Source: Ligilactobacillus aviarius subsp. aviarius DSM 20655
GTDB taxonomy: Bacteria; Bacillota; Bacilli; Lactobacillales; Lactobacillaceae
DNA: 64,000 bases
Reading direction: 5' to 3'
Assembly (NCBI RefSeq): GCF_001436315.1
Contig: NZ_AYZA01000019.1
Location: forward strand, 148,189 to 212,188
This document shows positions 45,487-54,099 of the stretch, piece after piece; position 1 is the stretch's first letter; each line of letters starts with the position of its first letter. A program made the position numbers and the translations under genes. The notes beneath the pieces are model-generated. The model was not told the origin of the DNA. It made no database searches and worked only from the letters and a program-made list of their open reading frames with translations.

Positions 45487-45496
45487 TAAATAAAAT
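45468..45496 (+). promoter_or_regulatory. Promoter embedded in the 9-bp array
   Basis: TTGCAA at 45468-45473 spans the junction of repeat units six and seven, and TAAAAT lies at 45491-45496, 17 bases later. Gain or loss of one unit between the boxes would change the spacer by nine bases. Confidence 0.5.
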
Positions 45497-45519
45497 AATT
45501 AGTAGAAAGGATGAGGACA

Positions 45520-46632
45520 TTGGCAGATCGATCACCATTTAACCCTAACTTTGGAAAAGTCCCGCGTTTATTTCTTGATCGGGAAAATATTATTGATGAC
45601 TATATTGATGAACTGACAAATTCCGGTGATCACATTGATACTCCATATCAAACAACGATGATCTACGGTGTTCGGGGTTCTGGGAAGACATCAATGTTAA
45701 CGGATATCATCAATCGTGTAAAACAACTAGATGATTGGATCGTAGTTGACCTATTAAATAACCGGTCGATCATTGATAATTTAATTGAAAGTATCCAAAT
45801 GCAGTCAAAACTTAATTTGTCAAAACTGATTCAAAAGATTAATGATATTAAAATCAAAAACTTTGAAATCAAATTGAATAGTCAAAATACGCATCAGATG
45901 CAATTGTTGCTTGGAATTTTTGAAAAACTTAGTCAGCAAGGAAAGAAAGTTTTGATTACAATTGATGAAGTTTCATCGACTCCTGAAATGCGTGATTTAG
46001 CAATGATGTATCAACTATTAATTCGGCAAAACTTCGGAATTGCGATGATCATGACCGGTTTGCCTGAAAATGTTTCGGAATTAAAACATAATAAGGTATT
46101 AACGTTTTTACTTCGAAGTAGTCAACTTGAATTATCTTTTCTGCAAGGCCGATCAATTGAAGACGCATTTCGAACGAATTTTGAAAAGGGAAGTCGCCAA
46201 ATTTCAGATTCAACGGCTGTTAAACTAACCCAAATGACAAAAGGGTATGCCTATGCGTTTCAATTACTTGGATATTTGATTTGGAAAAAAACGAACCCCG
46301 GCGACTCGATTGATGAGAAAGTAATTGATCAGGTGATCGATGATTACCAACAAAAGCTTTTTGATAATGCCTACGCGTTGATTTATCAGAAACTGACAGC
46401 AGTTGATAAACAATTTTTGAAAGCAATGGCGCAAAATAATACCGATGAAGTTAAACTGGCCTTTATTGCTGATCAGACAGGCAAGCCATCAAACTATTGG
46501 TCGACGTATCGAAAGCGGCTTGTCCGAAGCCAAATTATCAAAAATGGTTCATATGGATTTGTTTCGTTTAAGTTGCCGTTCTTTAAAGAGTTTTTACTTG
46601 AAGAAGAAAGTTTTGAAAAATACGATTTTTAA
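45520..46632 (+). CDS. AAA-family ATP-binding protein
   Basis: A 370-residue P-loop ATPase of the AAA_16/Orc1-like type often annotated only as ATP-binding protein. Residues 1-30 carry the family start (NPNFGKVPRLFLDRENIIDD), Walker A is GVRGSGKTSML and Walker B is VLITIDEVSS; a C-terminal winged-helix-like region follows. TTG 45520 is preferred over ATG 45511, because AAAGGA then has an eight-base spacing. No partner gene such as a nuclease adjoins it. Relatives are proposed to bind DNA or act in stress or defence. Confidence 0.82.
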   Translation: MADRSPFNPNFGKVPRLFLDRENIIDDYIDELTNSGDHIDTPYQTTMIYGVRGSGKTSMLTDIINRVKQLDDWIVVDLLNNRSIIDNLIESIQMQSKLNLSKLIQKINDIKIKNFEIKLNSQNTHQMQLLLGIFEKLSQQGKKVLITIDEVSSTPEMRDLAMMYQLLIRQNFGIAMIMTGLPENVSELKHNKVLTFLLRSSQLELSFLQGRSIEDAFRTNFEKGSRQISDSTAVKLTQMTKGYAYAFQLLGYLIWKKTNPGDSIDEKVIDQVIDDYQQKLFDNAYALIYQKLTAVDKQFLKAMAQNNTDEVKLAFIADQTGKPSNYWSTYRKRLVRSQIIKNGSYGFVSFKLPFFKEFLLEEESFEKYDF

Positions 46633-46670
46633 AAAGAAGCTGAGACTAATGTTTTGGCTTCTTTTTGTTT
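46631..46670 (+). terminator. Terminator after ATPase gene
   Basis: AAAAAGAAGC and GCTTCTTTTT form a perfect ten-base-pair stem with a 16-base loop and a T run. Confidence 0.85.
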
Positions 46671-46791
46671 ATCTACGGAAATGATTTATTTTTTAACGTT
46701 TATGCGGATTTTGGTTGTAGTAAGAATGATTAGGATAGAATACGAATATTAAACAGTCATTTAACTAAAAGAAAAGTAGCAGGTTGTTAAT

Positions 46792-47565
46792 ATGAAAATA
46801 TTTTATACTTCTTCTTACATTGTTAAAAAGAACACATCCAAGCCATTGTTTTGGACAGTGTTTATTTGGCCAATTACTTTATTGATGGGATTAGAAGTGA
46901 TTATAACGGAAAAGGATATCCAAACATTTGGATTAATTATGAAAGAAGGATTGTTTAGCATTGGAATTCCATTATATGCATTGATTGCAGTTGTGTTCTT
47001 TTCACAAATGGTCGCAAGAGAATTTTATATCGGAAAATCGGAAAGAGTATTGGAATTTTTGATAGCAATGAGTAACAATAAAACACAATTCTATGGTCGC
47101 TTATTAGGTACAAGTATGATTGTATTGATATCAAATTTGTTTTATGTTGCCATAATAGTGATCTTTAAGGAAAAATTATCCCAGATTGGCAAACTATTAC
47201 GTCAATTTAGTTTTCTGGATACTAAACGATTTTTGGAATTTTTAATAGCTTTATCTTTGTTTAGCATATTTGTAATTTTATTTTCTGTTTTGGTCGGAAT
47301 TGAAACCCGCGACGTTTCAAAAATTAGTCAACATTTAGGAAGTGTATATTTATTGATCGTTTCCGCGCCAATCATTAATTTGATTTCGAATGATTTTATT
47401 CAAAAGAAAGTGTTGTTATATGTTCCTTTTTTTAACATTCCAGGTATTGATTTACAAACTAGTTTAACAGATATCCTAATCATATTTGGAACAAATATTT
47501 TTACACTTATATTTTTTGTAATTGGATTGCAAAAGTTATTTAAAAAGAGAGTTGAAGTTCAATGA
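46792..47565 (+). CDS. ABC-2 type permease, subunit A
   Basis: A 257-residue membrane protein with about six hydrophobic helices. The cytoplasmic loop VAREFYIGKSERVLEFLIAM after helix 2 is typical of ABC-2 permeases of the NatB/YhaP type. It overlaps the second permease by four bases (ATGA). AT-rich codon use (AGA, ATA) separates the cassette from the flanking core genes and suggests acquisition. Together with the next genes it should form an exporter of ions, lipids or a peptide; the substrate is unknown. Confidence 0.75.
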   Translation: MKIFYTSSYIVKKNTSKPLFWTVFIWPITLLMGLEVIITEKDIQTFGLIMKEGLFSIGIPLYALIAVVFFSQMVAREFYIGKSERVLEFLIAMSNNKTQFYGRLLGTSMIVLISNLFYVAIIVIFKEKLSQIGKLLRQFSFLDTKRFLEFLIALSLFSIFVILFSVLVGIETRDVSKISQHLGSVYLLIVSAPIINLISNDFIQKKVLLYVPFFNIPGIDLQTSLTDILIIFGTNIFTLIFFVIGLQKLFKKRVEVQ

Positions 47566-48401
47566 ATAAAACATTAATTGTAGCTAGGCATACTTTTATA
47601 ACTAATTTTGCGACTAAGTGGTTTTTAGTGACAACATTGATCCCGATATTTACTGAGTTTTTTATATTACATTCGAATAGAATGTTTAATTCTTTTCTTT
47701 TATTTACGAATCACTTAAATCCTAGAAATGTAATTGCTTTAATTATTCCCGTTATCGCCGCATATTTTTGCATTTTATACTCATCAATTATTGCAAATGA
47801 AGTTGTGAATGATCGAACAACTCGAATAAACGAGCTATTATTCGCGATGTCGAGTGCGCGAATTCAATTGATTGGAAAGATTGTTGGTTTATACGTATTG
47901 CTGATTATTCAATTAGCAATGCTAACAGTTGCAACCATTTTTTTAACAGAATGGCAAAGAAATCTTTTTCTATATGTTCCAACAATATTCGATGCAATAT
48001 ATTTTACTTTTAATATTTTATTTGCAACTTTCTTTGGGTTAATATGGACGGTTCAAATTGCTGTATGTATCGATGATAATACTCAAACCGCTCTTGCAGT
48101 TATTCCGGTTACCTTAATATATCTTCAGGCGGCAGGTTTAGCATTTTCGTTTGCACTTATTCCTGGGAAAATGAGCTTAGGAATTGCAAGGATAGTTCTA
48201 GACTGTGTTGGAATCATTCCAGGAATTGGTTCAATTCTAATGCCTGTTTTATACTATGCTCAAAATTTTTCCTTAATTGAGGTTATTGTTTCGGTAATTG
48301 GTGAAATTTTGATTGGTAAATTTTTATATAAAAGAGCAATAAAAAAGTATTCTGTAAAAGCACTGGATCATAGTAACAAAAAAACAAATAAATGGATCTA
48401 A
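47562..48401 (+). CDS. ABC-2 type permease, subunit B
   Basis: A 279-residue membrane protein related in layout to the preceding permease: IIANEVVNDRTTRINELLFA repeats the loop pattern, followed by about four further helices. Two half-permeases plus one ATPase make a complete ABC-2 exporter. The ATPase gene follows after 26 bases. Confidence 0.78.
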   Translation: MNKTLIVARHTFITNFATKWFLVTTLIPIFTEFFILHSNRMFNSFLLFTNHLNPRNVIALIIPVIAAYFCILYSSIIANEVVNDRTTRINELLFAMSSARIQLIGKIVGLYVLLIIQLAMLTVATIFLTEWQRNLFLYVPTIFDAIYFTFNILFATFFGLIWTVQIAVCIDDNTQTALAVIPVTLIYLQAAGLAFSFALIPGKMSLGIARIVLDCVGIIPGIGSILMPVLYYAQNFSLIEVIVSVIGEILIGKFLYKRAIKKYSVKALDHSNKKTNKWI

Positions 48402-48427
48402 TTTAAAAGAGATGGGAGATATATTTT

Positions 48428-49018
48428 ATGATTGAACTTAAGCACGTAAGTCGTAATTTTAATGATAAAACAGCAGTGGATGATTTAAATTTTAAATTAT
48501 TTCCGGGAGAAACATTAGGAATCATTGGGCAAAACGGTGCTGGGAAATCAACGACTTTTAGAATGATCATGGGCTTTATTGCGCCATCTAAAGGTCATAT
48601 ATTAGTAGACAATAAATTGATTGATGAAAAAGTAAGAAGAAATTTTGGGTTCATGCCCGAAGAACGTGGATTATATCAAAATGAGACTATAATCAATCAA
48701 ATGATTTATTTCGGAGAATTACATGGAATGAGCCACTTTGATCTAAGGATAAATTTAAGAAAATGGATGAAAAAATTAGCTATTGTCGGCAATTTTAATG
48801 ATAAAATAAAGGATTTATCGAAAGGAAATGCTCAAAAAGTTCAATTAATAGCTGTTCTTATGTTTGAGCCCAAATTAATTATTTTAGATGAGCCTTTTTC
48901 AGGCCTTGATCCAGTAAATGCTGAGTTATTAAACAATGCGATTTTAGAATTAAAAAGAAAAGGTTCAATGATTGTATTTTCAAGTCATAGCATGGATAAT
49001 GTAGAAAAAGTTTCCTAA
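48428..49018 (+). CDS. ABC transporter ATPase domain (C-terminally split)
   Basis: This 196-residue frame carries a complete nucleotide-binding domain: Walker A GQNGAGKST near residue 38, signature LSKGNAQKV, Walker B LIILDEPFSGLDPVN and the H-loop SSHSMDN. It stops at VEKVS, where homologues continue for another 100 residues. The next frame starts at the overlapping ATG of TAATG and continues with MLKHGETVLNG, which is the normal continuation after a short gap. The gene has therefore probably suffered a small out-of-frame deletion at about 49015, or has been split into two coupled genes. All catalytic elements are intact. Confidence 0.8.
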   Translation: MIELKHVSRNFNDKTAVDDLNFKLFPGETLGIIGQNGAGKSTTFRMIMGFIAPSKGHILVDNKLIDEKVRRNFGFMPEERGLYQNETIINQMIYFGELHGMSHFDLRINLRKWMKKLAIVGNFNDKIKDLSKGNAQKVQLIAVLMFEPKLIILDEPFSGLDPVNAELLNNAILELKRKGSMIVFSSHSMDNVEKVS

Positions 49019-49311
49019 TGCTGAAACACGGAGAAACTGTTTTAAATGGTGAGATAAAAGATATTTACAAAGATTTTATTAGGGAATATCTTACAATTAA
49101 TGGAATTAAAAATATAGATTTTTTCAAAAAATACAACGGTGTTTCTGACATTCAACAAATGAAAAATGGAAATATAAAAATGAAATTGGTCAACGAACAA
49201 GTAGGAAAAGTAATTTTTAGAGATATTGTTAAAGAATATGGTTATATCCCATTATTCAATCAATCATATCCTTCGTTAGAGGAAATCTTTAAAAGAAAAG
49301 CTATTGATTAA
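49018..49311 (+). CDS. Detached C-terminal domain of the ABC ATPase
   Basis: A 97-residue frame starting MLKHGETVLNGEIKDIYKDF and ending YPSLEEIFKRKAID, which matches the C-terminal part (DUF4162-like) of NatA-type ABC ATPases. The ATG overlaps the stop of the ATPase frame by one base, so ribosomes could restart here; there is no separate ribosome site. Whether it is made and still associates is unknown. Confidence 0.6.
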   Translation: MLKHGETVLNGEIKDIYKDFIREYLTINGIKNIDFFKKYNGVSDIQQMKNGNIKMKLVNEQVGKVIFRDIVKEYGYIPLFNQSYPSLEEIFKRKAID

Positions 49312-49335
49312 TCAGATACATTAAGGGGAAATACT

Positions 49336-50091
49336 ATGTTACTTGTTTTGCTTTGTGAAGATAAACCGATTCAACTAAAAGAATACTGTACGATTATTCA
49401 GAATCATATCATGATAAATGAATTCAATAGTAAGTTACAAATCGCAACGTCTAATCCAATCGATATCATTGATTTCTTAACAAGAGAAGCTATTGAAATC
49501 TTTGATAAGAATATTTTAGTATTTATTGATATTGATTTAAAAAATGAAATTACAGGCCTTGAGCTTGGAAAGTGGGTTCGAACTTCTTTTCCGCTTGCCC
49601 AAATTGTGTTTATTACCACTGACATAAAATATCTGTTCTTGGCAGTTGAAGCACGAATTTCTCCGCTTGATTATATTGTTCAAAATCATTCGAATTACAA
49701 TATAAAAGGCCGAATTGAAGAAGATCTTCGATATGCGTATGACTATTATTTACAATGTTTAAATTTAAAAAAAGAATTATTCAAATTTAAACTAGGGCAT
49801 GAAATCAAAATTTTGCCATTAAATGATATTCTTGCAATCGAGGCTTCGACTAATCCTCACAAAGTAATCTTATCTACTCTTAGCGAAAAAATAGAATTCT
49901 CAAGTAGCAGTAAAGATATTCATCGGCAACACATAAAGCTATTAAAAATTAACCGTGGAATCCTAGTTAATCCTGAAAATATTATTCATTTTAATGTAAG
50001 TAAAAGATTGGTTACATTAACTAATTCATGCAGATATGAAGTTTCATTTCGCCATATAAAAGATGTTAAAAGGGCAATTAAAGCTCCTTGA
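49336..50091 (+). CDS. LytTR-family response regulator (orphan)
   Basis: A 251-residue regulator of the AgrA/ComE type. The receiver domain has the N-terminal acidic pair (LLCEDKP), the likely phospho-acceptor Asp 65 in LVFIDIDLKNEITGLELG, and SPLDYIVQ. The LytTR DNA-binding domain begins near residue 150 (IKILPLNDILAIEAS) and ends with the typical NPENI and RYEVSFRHIKDV. Neither a histidine kinase nor a peptide pheromone gene is present nearby, which is unusual. Position behind the ABC-2 genes suggests it controls that exporter. Confidence 0.85.
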   Translation: MLLVLLCEDKPIQLKEYCTIIQNHIMINEFNSKLQIATSNPIDIIDFLTREAIEIFDKNILVFIDIDLKNEITGLELGKWVRTSFPLAQIVFITTDIKYLFLAVEARISPLDYIVQNHSNYNIKGRIEEDLRYAYDYYLQCLNLKKELFKFKLGHEIKILPLNDILAIEASTNPHKVILSTLSEKIEFSSSSKDIHRQHIKLLKINRGILVNPENIIHFNVSKRLVTLTNSCRYEVSFRHIKDVKRAIKAP

Positions 50092-50106
50092 TTAAAGGTA
50101 AAATAA

Positions 50107-50146
50107 AAGGGCTAAGTTCTCTTTAAAATGAAACTTAGTCCTTAAT
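50107..50146. terminator. Bidirectional terminator
   Basis: AAGGGCTAAGTT and AACTTAGTCCTT form a 12-base-pair stem between convergent genes; the better T run is on the minus strand. Confidence 0.75.
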
Positions 50147-50170
50147 TTGTTAGATTATAACTTTTAAATT

Positions 50171-51061
50171 TTATTTCTTCGGTTGATAATTCAATCCAAT
50201 CACCGCAATAATAATCAAAATCGAGCCAATAATTTCGGCAACACTAAGCGTTAATCCCATCAAAATAACCGAGCCAAAGGTGGCAGTAATTGGTTCAAAG
50301 GCATCCAGTAAACTCATAATTGTCGGGTTGACGTATTTCAAGGCTACCGAGAATAACAAGAACGGAATGATTGTTCCGATTAAAATTACACCAATGATTT
50401 CAATAAAGTTTATGGGCATTAAATTTACTTTTGGAACTACCGGATAAATGATCGATAACGCAATTCCAGCAATCAAAATTCCCCAACCGGTGACCGTAAG
50501 CGCGTCATATTTTTGAAGTAACTGGCGAGGACTAACAGTCGTTGTCATTACTCCGACAGCTGATAAGATTCCAAAAAGCAAAACTGCTGGTGTAATTGCA
50601 AGATGGGTAAATTTTCCGTTTGTCGCAACCGTTGCAACTCCAATAAAAGCAACGACCGCGCTGATGATTTCGATTCGGCGTGGAAGTTGATGATGAACCA
50701 ACGCCATGTAAAGCATTACAAAAAATGGGCCGACAAATTGAAGAATCGTCGCAATCGACGCGTTGCCGTAATTTACCGTAATAAAATAAAACAGTTGATC
50801 AGGAATCATTCCAATCACGCCGTAAACCAAAAGTTGCAGGACCGCATGCCAGTCGCGAAAGACGGCAAAAGGGTGACAATCGCAAAGCGCAGCTAACAAC
50901 ACCATGATTCCTCCAGCACAAATCATTCGGATCTGAGTAAGAAACACGGGGGTCATTTGCGGAACTTCAAACAAAAACTTAGCAATGATTCCTGACAATC
51001 CCCAAAAGATCGAAGCGACCGCGCCAAAAACGATCCATCGGCGCTGATTATTAACTTGCAA
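50171..51061 (-). CDS. EamA/DMT-family transporter
   Basis: A 296-residue membrane protein with ten hydrophobic helices in two EamA repeats, starting with WIVFGAVASIFWGLSGIIA and with the second repeat from about residue 155. DMT proteins export amino acids or other small metabolites. I chose TTG at 51061, seven bases after AGAAGGAG, over an ATG at 51082 that overlaps that site. The substrate cannot be told. Confidence 0.85.
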   Translation of the reverse strand: MQVNNQRRWIVFGAVASIFWGLSGIIAKFLFEVPQMTPVFLTQIRMICAGGIMVLLAALCDCHPFAVFRDWHAVLQLLVYGVIGMIPDQLFYFITVNYGNASIATILQFVGPFFVMLYMALVHHQLPRRIEIISAVVAFIGVATVATNGKFTHLAITPAVLLFGILSAVGVMTTTVSPRQLLQKYDALTVTGWGILIAGIALSIIYPVVPKVNLMPINFIEIIGVILIGTIIPFLLFSVALKYVNPTIMSLLDAFEPITATFGSVILMGLTLSVAEIIGSILIIIAVIGLNYQPKK

Positions 51062-51135
51062 TCCAATTCTCCTTCTTTCCATAAAGAAAGCCGTGACGTT
51101 CAGCCACAGCTCATTCTCTTTCCACTTACGAAATT

Positions 51136-51366
51136 TTATTCAAAATCATCTTCAGTTGCAGTGATTTTTACAATTTTCAATCCTAAGCGATTAGCTAATT
51201 GAACTGGGTACCAACTATCATCTTTATCACCGTCAAAGTCCATAAATGGTTTGGCATCCATCCAAAAATCACTGTAAGTTACTTTTTCGTGGCCTTCTTC
51301 ACCACTGACTGAACTAACGTAACCTTTTTCTTCACTTTTAAGTACGAATACACTATCTAAATTCAT
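51136..51366 (-). CDS. Small acidic protein of unknown function
   Basis: A 76-residue acidic protein (MNLDSVFVLKSEEKGYVS, later DFDGDKDDSWYP and TATEDDFE). The ATG at 51366 is eight bases after AAAGGAGA and is preferred over a longer frame without a site. The Asp-rich centre could bind calcium or be regulatory, but nothing is known. It lies between two minus-strand transporter genes. Confidence 0.65.
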   Translation of the reverse strand: MNLDSVFVLKSEEKGYVSSVSGEEGHEKVTYSDFWMDAKPFMDFDGDKDDSWYPVQLANRLGLKIVKITATEDDFE

Positions 51367-51433
51367 GGTTAAAATCTCCTTTACTACCTTTATTGTAAAA
51401 GATAATTCGTTAATATCCAAGAATTTTCATGTA

Positions 51434-53059
51434 CTATTTTTCAGCAGTATATTCCTTTTTTCCAATCAAAATAATTAAGATAATTCCAACAAGGGTAAGA
51501 GCACCAATGTACCACCAGCGCATTGCAAGGTGGGTTCCGCCAAGATAGAAGCTGCCGATCATTGCAACTAGCAAGACACTGATCATTCCGATCCATTGCG
51601 GCTTCGTGAAGGCTTCGCCAATTGAACTGCGTTGTTCGCGTCGCGTTACGTATGGCATGATCGCACCTAAGCCAATCAAAACGATGATTGCGATGATATT
51701 GATTGCCAATTCATACCACCATGTTCCTGAGAATTGACTGACATCTTGCGGAGCAATTCCTAAAATCGTAGCAACTGCAGTAACAATCAACATCCACCAG
51801 CCAACTGCTAATGCAAATTTGCGGTTTTTAATAAAGACATATTCTGATGGAAATTGATCTTCTTTTTGACGAATTTTAATAAATGCATAGAAAATCCAGC
51901 ATGTAACCCCTGGAGAAACGATGCCGTTAAGATTCAGCAACCAGTTGAAGATATCATTCATATCAGGAAGGAAAATTCCTAGTCCAATAATAAAGGCACT
52001 TAAAACGCAGGTCAAGATATAACCGTTGATCGGCAAACCATTGGCATTTGTTTTCCGTAAGAACTTCGGCATGTATTTTGAACCGGTGTCGGAAATCAAG
52101 ATCCGTGTCATTGCATCCAATAAAACAGCTAACAAAGCACACATGTAAAAGACTTCCGTCCATGCAAAGCAATACATGAAAAAGTTTCCGACATGGAATT
52201 GACGGCCAAGCGCTTGGAATGCGTAGTACGAACCATTCATCTTAAGATCATTTGGCAAATGGTGAGCATTAAAGAATACTCCAAGTGAAAACGAACCAAA
52301 GATCGTTAAAAAGGCTGTCATCACGGCTAACATAATCATTGCTTTAGGAAAGTCGGACTTCGGCTTTTTCATGCGGGTTACAAACGGAGCAACCAGTTCT
52401 GCACCATTCATGGCATAAATCAACATTCCGATTGTTGCGAAATATTTAAAATTAAAAGTTGGAAGAATTGCATGTAAGTTAAATGGTTGAGTTGCAATAT
52501 GCCGGCCCTCAGCTAAGGCGCCAAACGTCATAATTACAAAGAGAACCGTCATTCCAAACATTGCAACCCCGCCAATCGTACTTAAAACTTCAAGGGAGTT
52601 TTTAAAGCGTGATTGAATAAAAATAAAAATTACAAAAACTAATAAACTTAATAATGCAAATTTGGCGTTTGAAAGATGATTTTCAAGGGAATCACTGCCA
52701 TTAAAACACCATCCAAGCCCAACAACAACTGAATTTGCCGTATCAACAACGTATGGAATCGACGCAGCCCAGTAAGTCCACGCAGTAAAGTAACCGAGGA
52801 ATTCACCACTCGTTCCGCGGACCCATGAACTTAAACCGCCACCTTCTTTACTGAATGCCGATCCTAACTGACCGACCATTAATGAGTAGGGAATTACATA
52901 AACAAATAACATAATTACCCAACTCGAAATTACACTTAATCCTTGATTTTGAAAGTTATAAATCAAGTCATCAAAGCCAATGACGGTTACAAAATCCATT
53001 AACGCCAACACTGGCCAGGTAATATATGATTTCTTCGATTGATTAACATCCTCCATCAT
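51434..53059 (-). CDS. APC-superfamily amino acid permease
   Basis: A 541-residue membrane protein with about 12 helices. The N-terminal part (VTVIGFDDLIYNFQNQG, then GSAFSKEGGGLSSWVRG) has the layout of the glutamate/GABA antiporter-like branch of the APC superfamily, similar to YjeM. Substrate unknown; an amino acid or amine is likely. AAAGGAGC precedes the ATG. It is transcribed divergently from the orphan response regulator, with a 231-base gap between them. Confidence 0.82.
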   Translation of the reverse strand: MMEDVNQSKKSYITWPVLALMDFVTVIGFDDLIYNFQNQGLSVISSWVIMLFVYVIPYSLMVGQLGSAFSKEGGGLSSWVRGTSGEFLGYFTAWTYWAASIPYVVDTANSVVVGLGWCFNGSDSLENHLSNAKFALLSLLVFVIFIFIQSRFKNSLEVLSTIGGVAMFGMTVLFVIMTFGALAEGRHIATQPFNLHAILPTFNFKYFATIGMLIYAMNGAELVAPFVTRMKKPKSDFPKAMIMLAVMTAFLTIFGSFSLGVFFNAHHLPNDLKMNGSYYAFQALGRQFHVGNFFMYCFAWTEVFYMCALLAVLLDAMTRILISDTGSKYMPKFLRKTNANGLPINGYILTCVLSAFIIGLGIFLPDMNDIFNWLLNLNGIVSPGVTCWIFYAFIKIRQKEDQFPSEYVFIKNRKFALAVGWWMLIVTAVATILGIAPQDVSQFSGTWWYELAINIIAIIVLIGLGAIMPYVTRREQRSSIGEAFTKPQWIGMISVLLVAMIGSFYLGGTHLAMRWWYIGALTLVGIILIILIGKKEYTAEK

Positions 53060-53241
53060 ATTTGAATTCGCTCCTTTAATTTAAAGTATCAAATTAATTC
53101 TACCTTAAATTTGAAACAAAGAGAATAAAAAATTGATTTCACCGGCGATTTTGAAAAGTTTTCTTTATCAAAATCGAATATAAACTTCAGAATATTTTAA
53201 AAATAATTCTTATTTTAGTCTTTTTTTTCATTGATATCTTT

Positions 53242-53250
53242 TGGTATCAT
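53242..53250 (+). promoter_or_regulatory. Extended -10 promoter of response regulator gene
   Basis: TGGTATCAT fits the extended -10 pattern about 40 bases ahead of the start codon. The rest of the 231-base divergent gap is AT-rich and holds no other clear signal. Confidence 0.5.
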
Positions 53251-53290
53251 TAGTTATAAAGTGAAAATATATAATAAAGGGTGTTGCTGA

Positions 53291-53974
53291 ATGACAAAGA
53301 AAGAAATTTTACTTGTCACCAACAAAAAAGGATTAAGCGACTCATTAGTTTCAGTATCAACTGATTTAGAGGTTTTATGGACTGGGGATCATGAACAAGC
53401 AATTGCAATTTATCAACGTGAACGTAATACCATTCAAGCAGTGATCATTGACTGGGATGATCCGGCAATTAACGCTGCCGATGTGATTGAACAAATTCAA
53501 CATGAAAGTAATGTTCCGGTAATTGCAATGGTCAGCAAGGAGAACGTTGACGCCGTAGTTGGCAATCCTGCCGTTAATGACTACGTAACGAAACCATTTG
53601 GAACAGAAGAGCTATTAGCACGGACACAAGTTGTGATTCGACGGAATAAGACTAAGACAACGGTTAATGACAGTATTTATCGAATTCAGGATTTAACTTT
53701 GAATTTAAAAACTAGTCAAGTATATCGGAATGGTGAAAGTATCCGGTTAACTCACCGCGAATTTCAAATGTTACTGCTTTTGTTTGAACACCAAGGTGAT
53801 GTTCTTTCACGGGAAATGCTTTTAGATCAGATTTGGGGTAAAGATTTTAAGGGACAACAAAATATCGTTGACGTATATGTCCGGCTACTGCGGCAAAAGA
53901 TTCATGACGATGACAGGTCAAATCGGCTTATTCGAACAATTCGCGGTGTGGGATATGGACTAGCTACCAAGTAA
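53291..53974 (+). CDS. Atypical OmpR-family response regulator (orphan)
   Basis: A 227-residue protein with a receiver domain and a winged-helix output domain. The output half is fully normal (LTHREFQMLLLLFEHQGDVLSR, VDVYVRLLRQKI, RTIRGVGYGL). In the receiver the acidic pair that binds magnesium is missing: ILLVTNKKG has Thr 10-Asn 11 where Asp/Glu-Asp is expected. Asp 54 (IIDWDDP) and the Lys of VTKPFG remain. No kinase gene is nearby. It may act without phosphorylation. The neighbouring gene encodes a secreted PepSY protein. Confidence 0.88.
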   Translation: MTKKEILLVTNKKGLSDSLVSVSTDLEVLWTGDHEQAIAIYQRERNTIQAVIIDWDDPAINAADVIEQIQHESNVPVIAMVSKENVDAVVGNPAVNDYVTKPFGTEELLARTQVVIRRNKTKTTVNDSIYRIQDLTLNLKTSQVYRNGESIRLTHREFQMLLLLFEHQGDVLSREMLLDQIWGKDFKGQQNIVDVYVRLLRQKIHDDDRSNRLIRTIRGVGYGLATK

Positions 53975-54099
53975 TTTGGTACTTTCACATATTTTTCTTA
54001 AATATCAAAAATCTTTCATAAAAAAACTAAGACTTAGTAACTGATTAACCTAATTATCCTTCTATAATTTTATTCGTTAAGTTATGGGAGGTAATTCGA

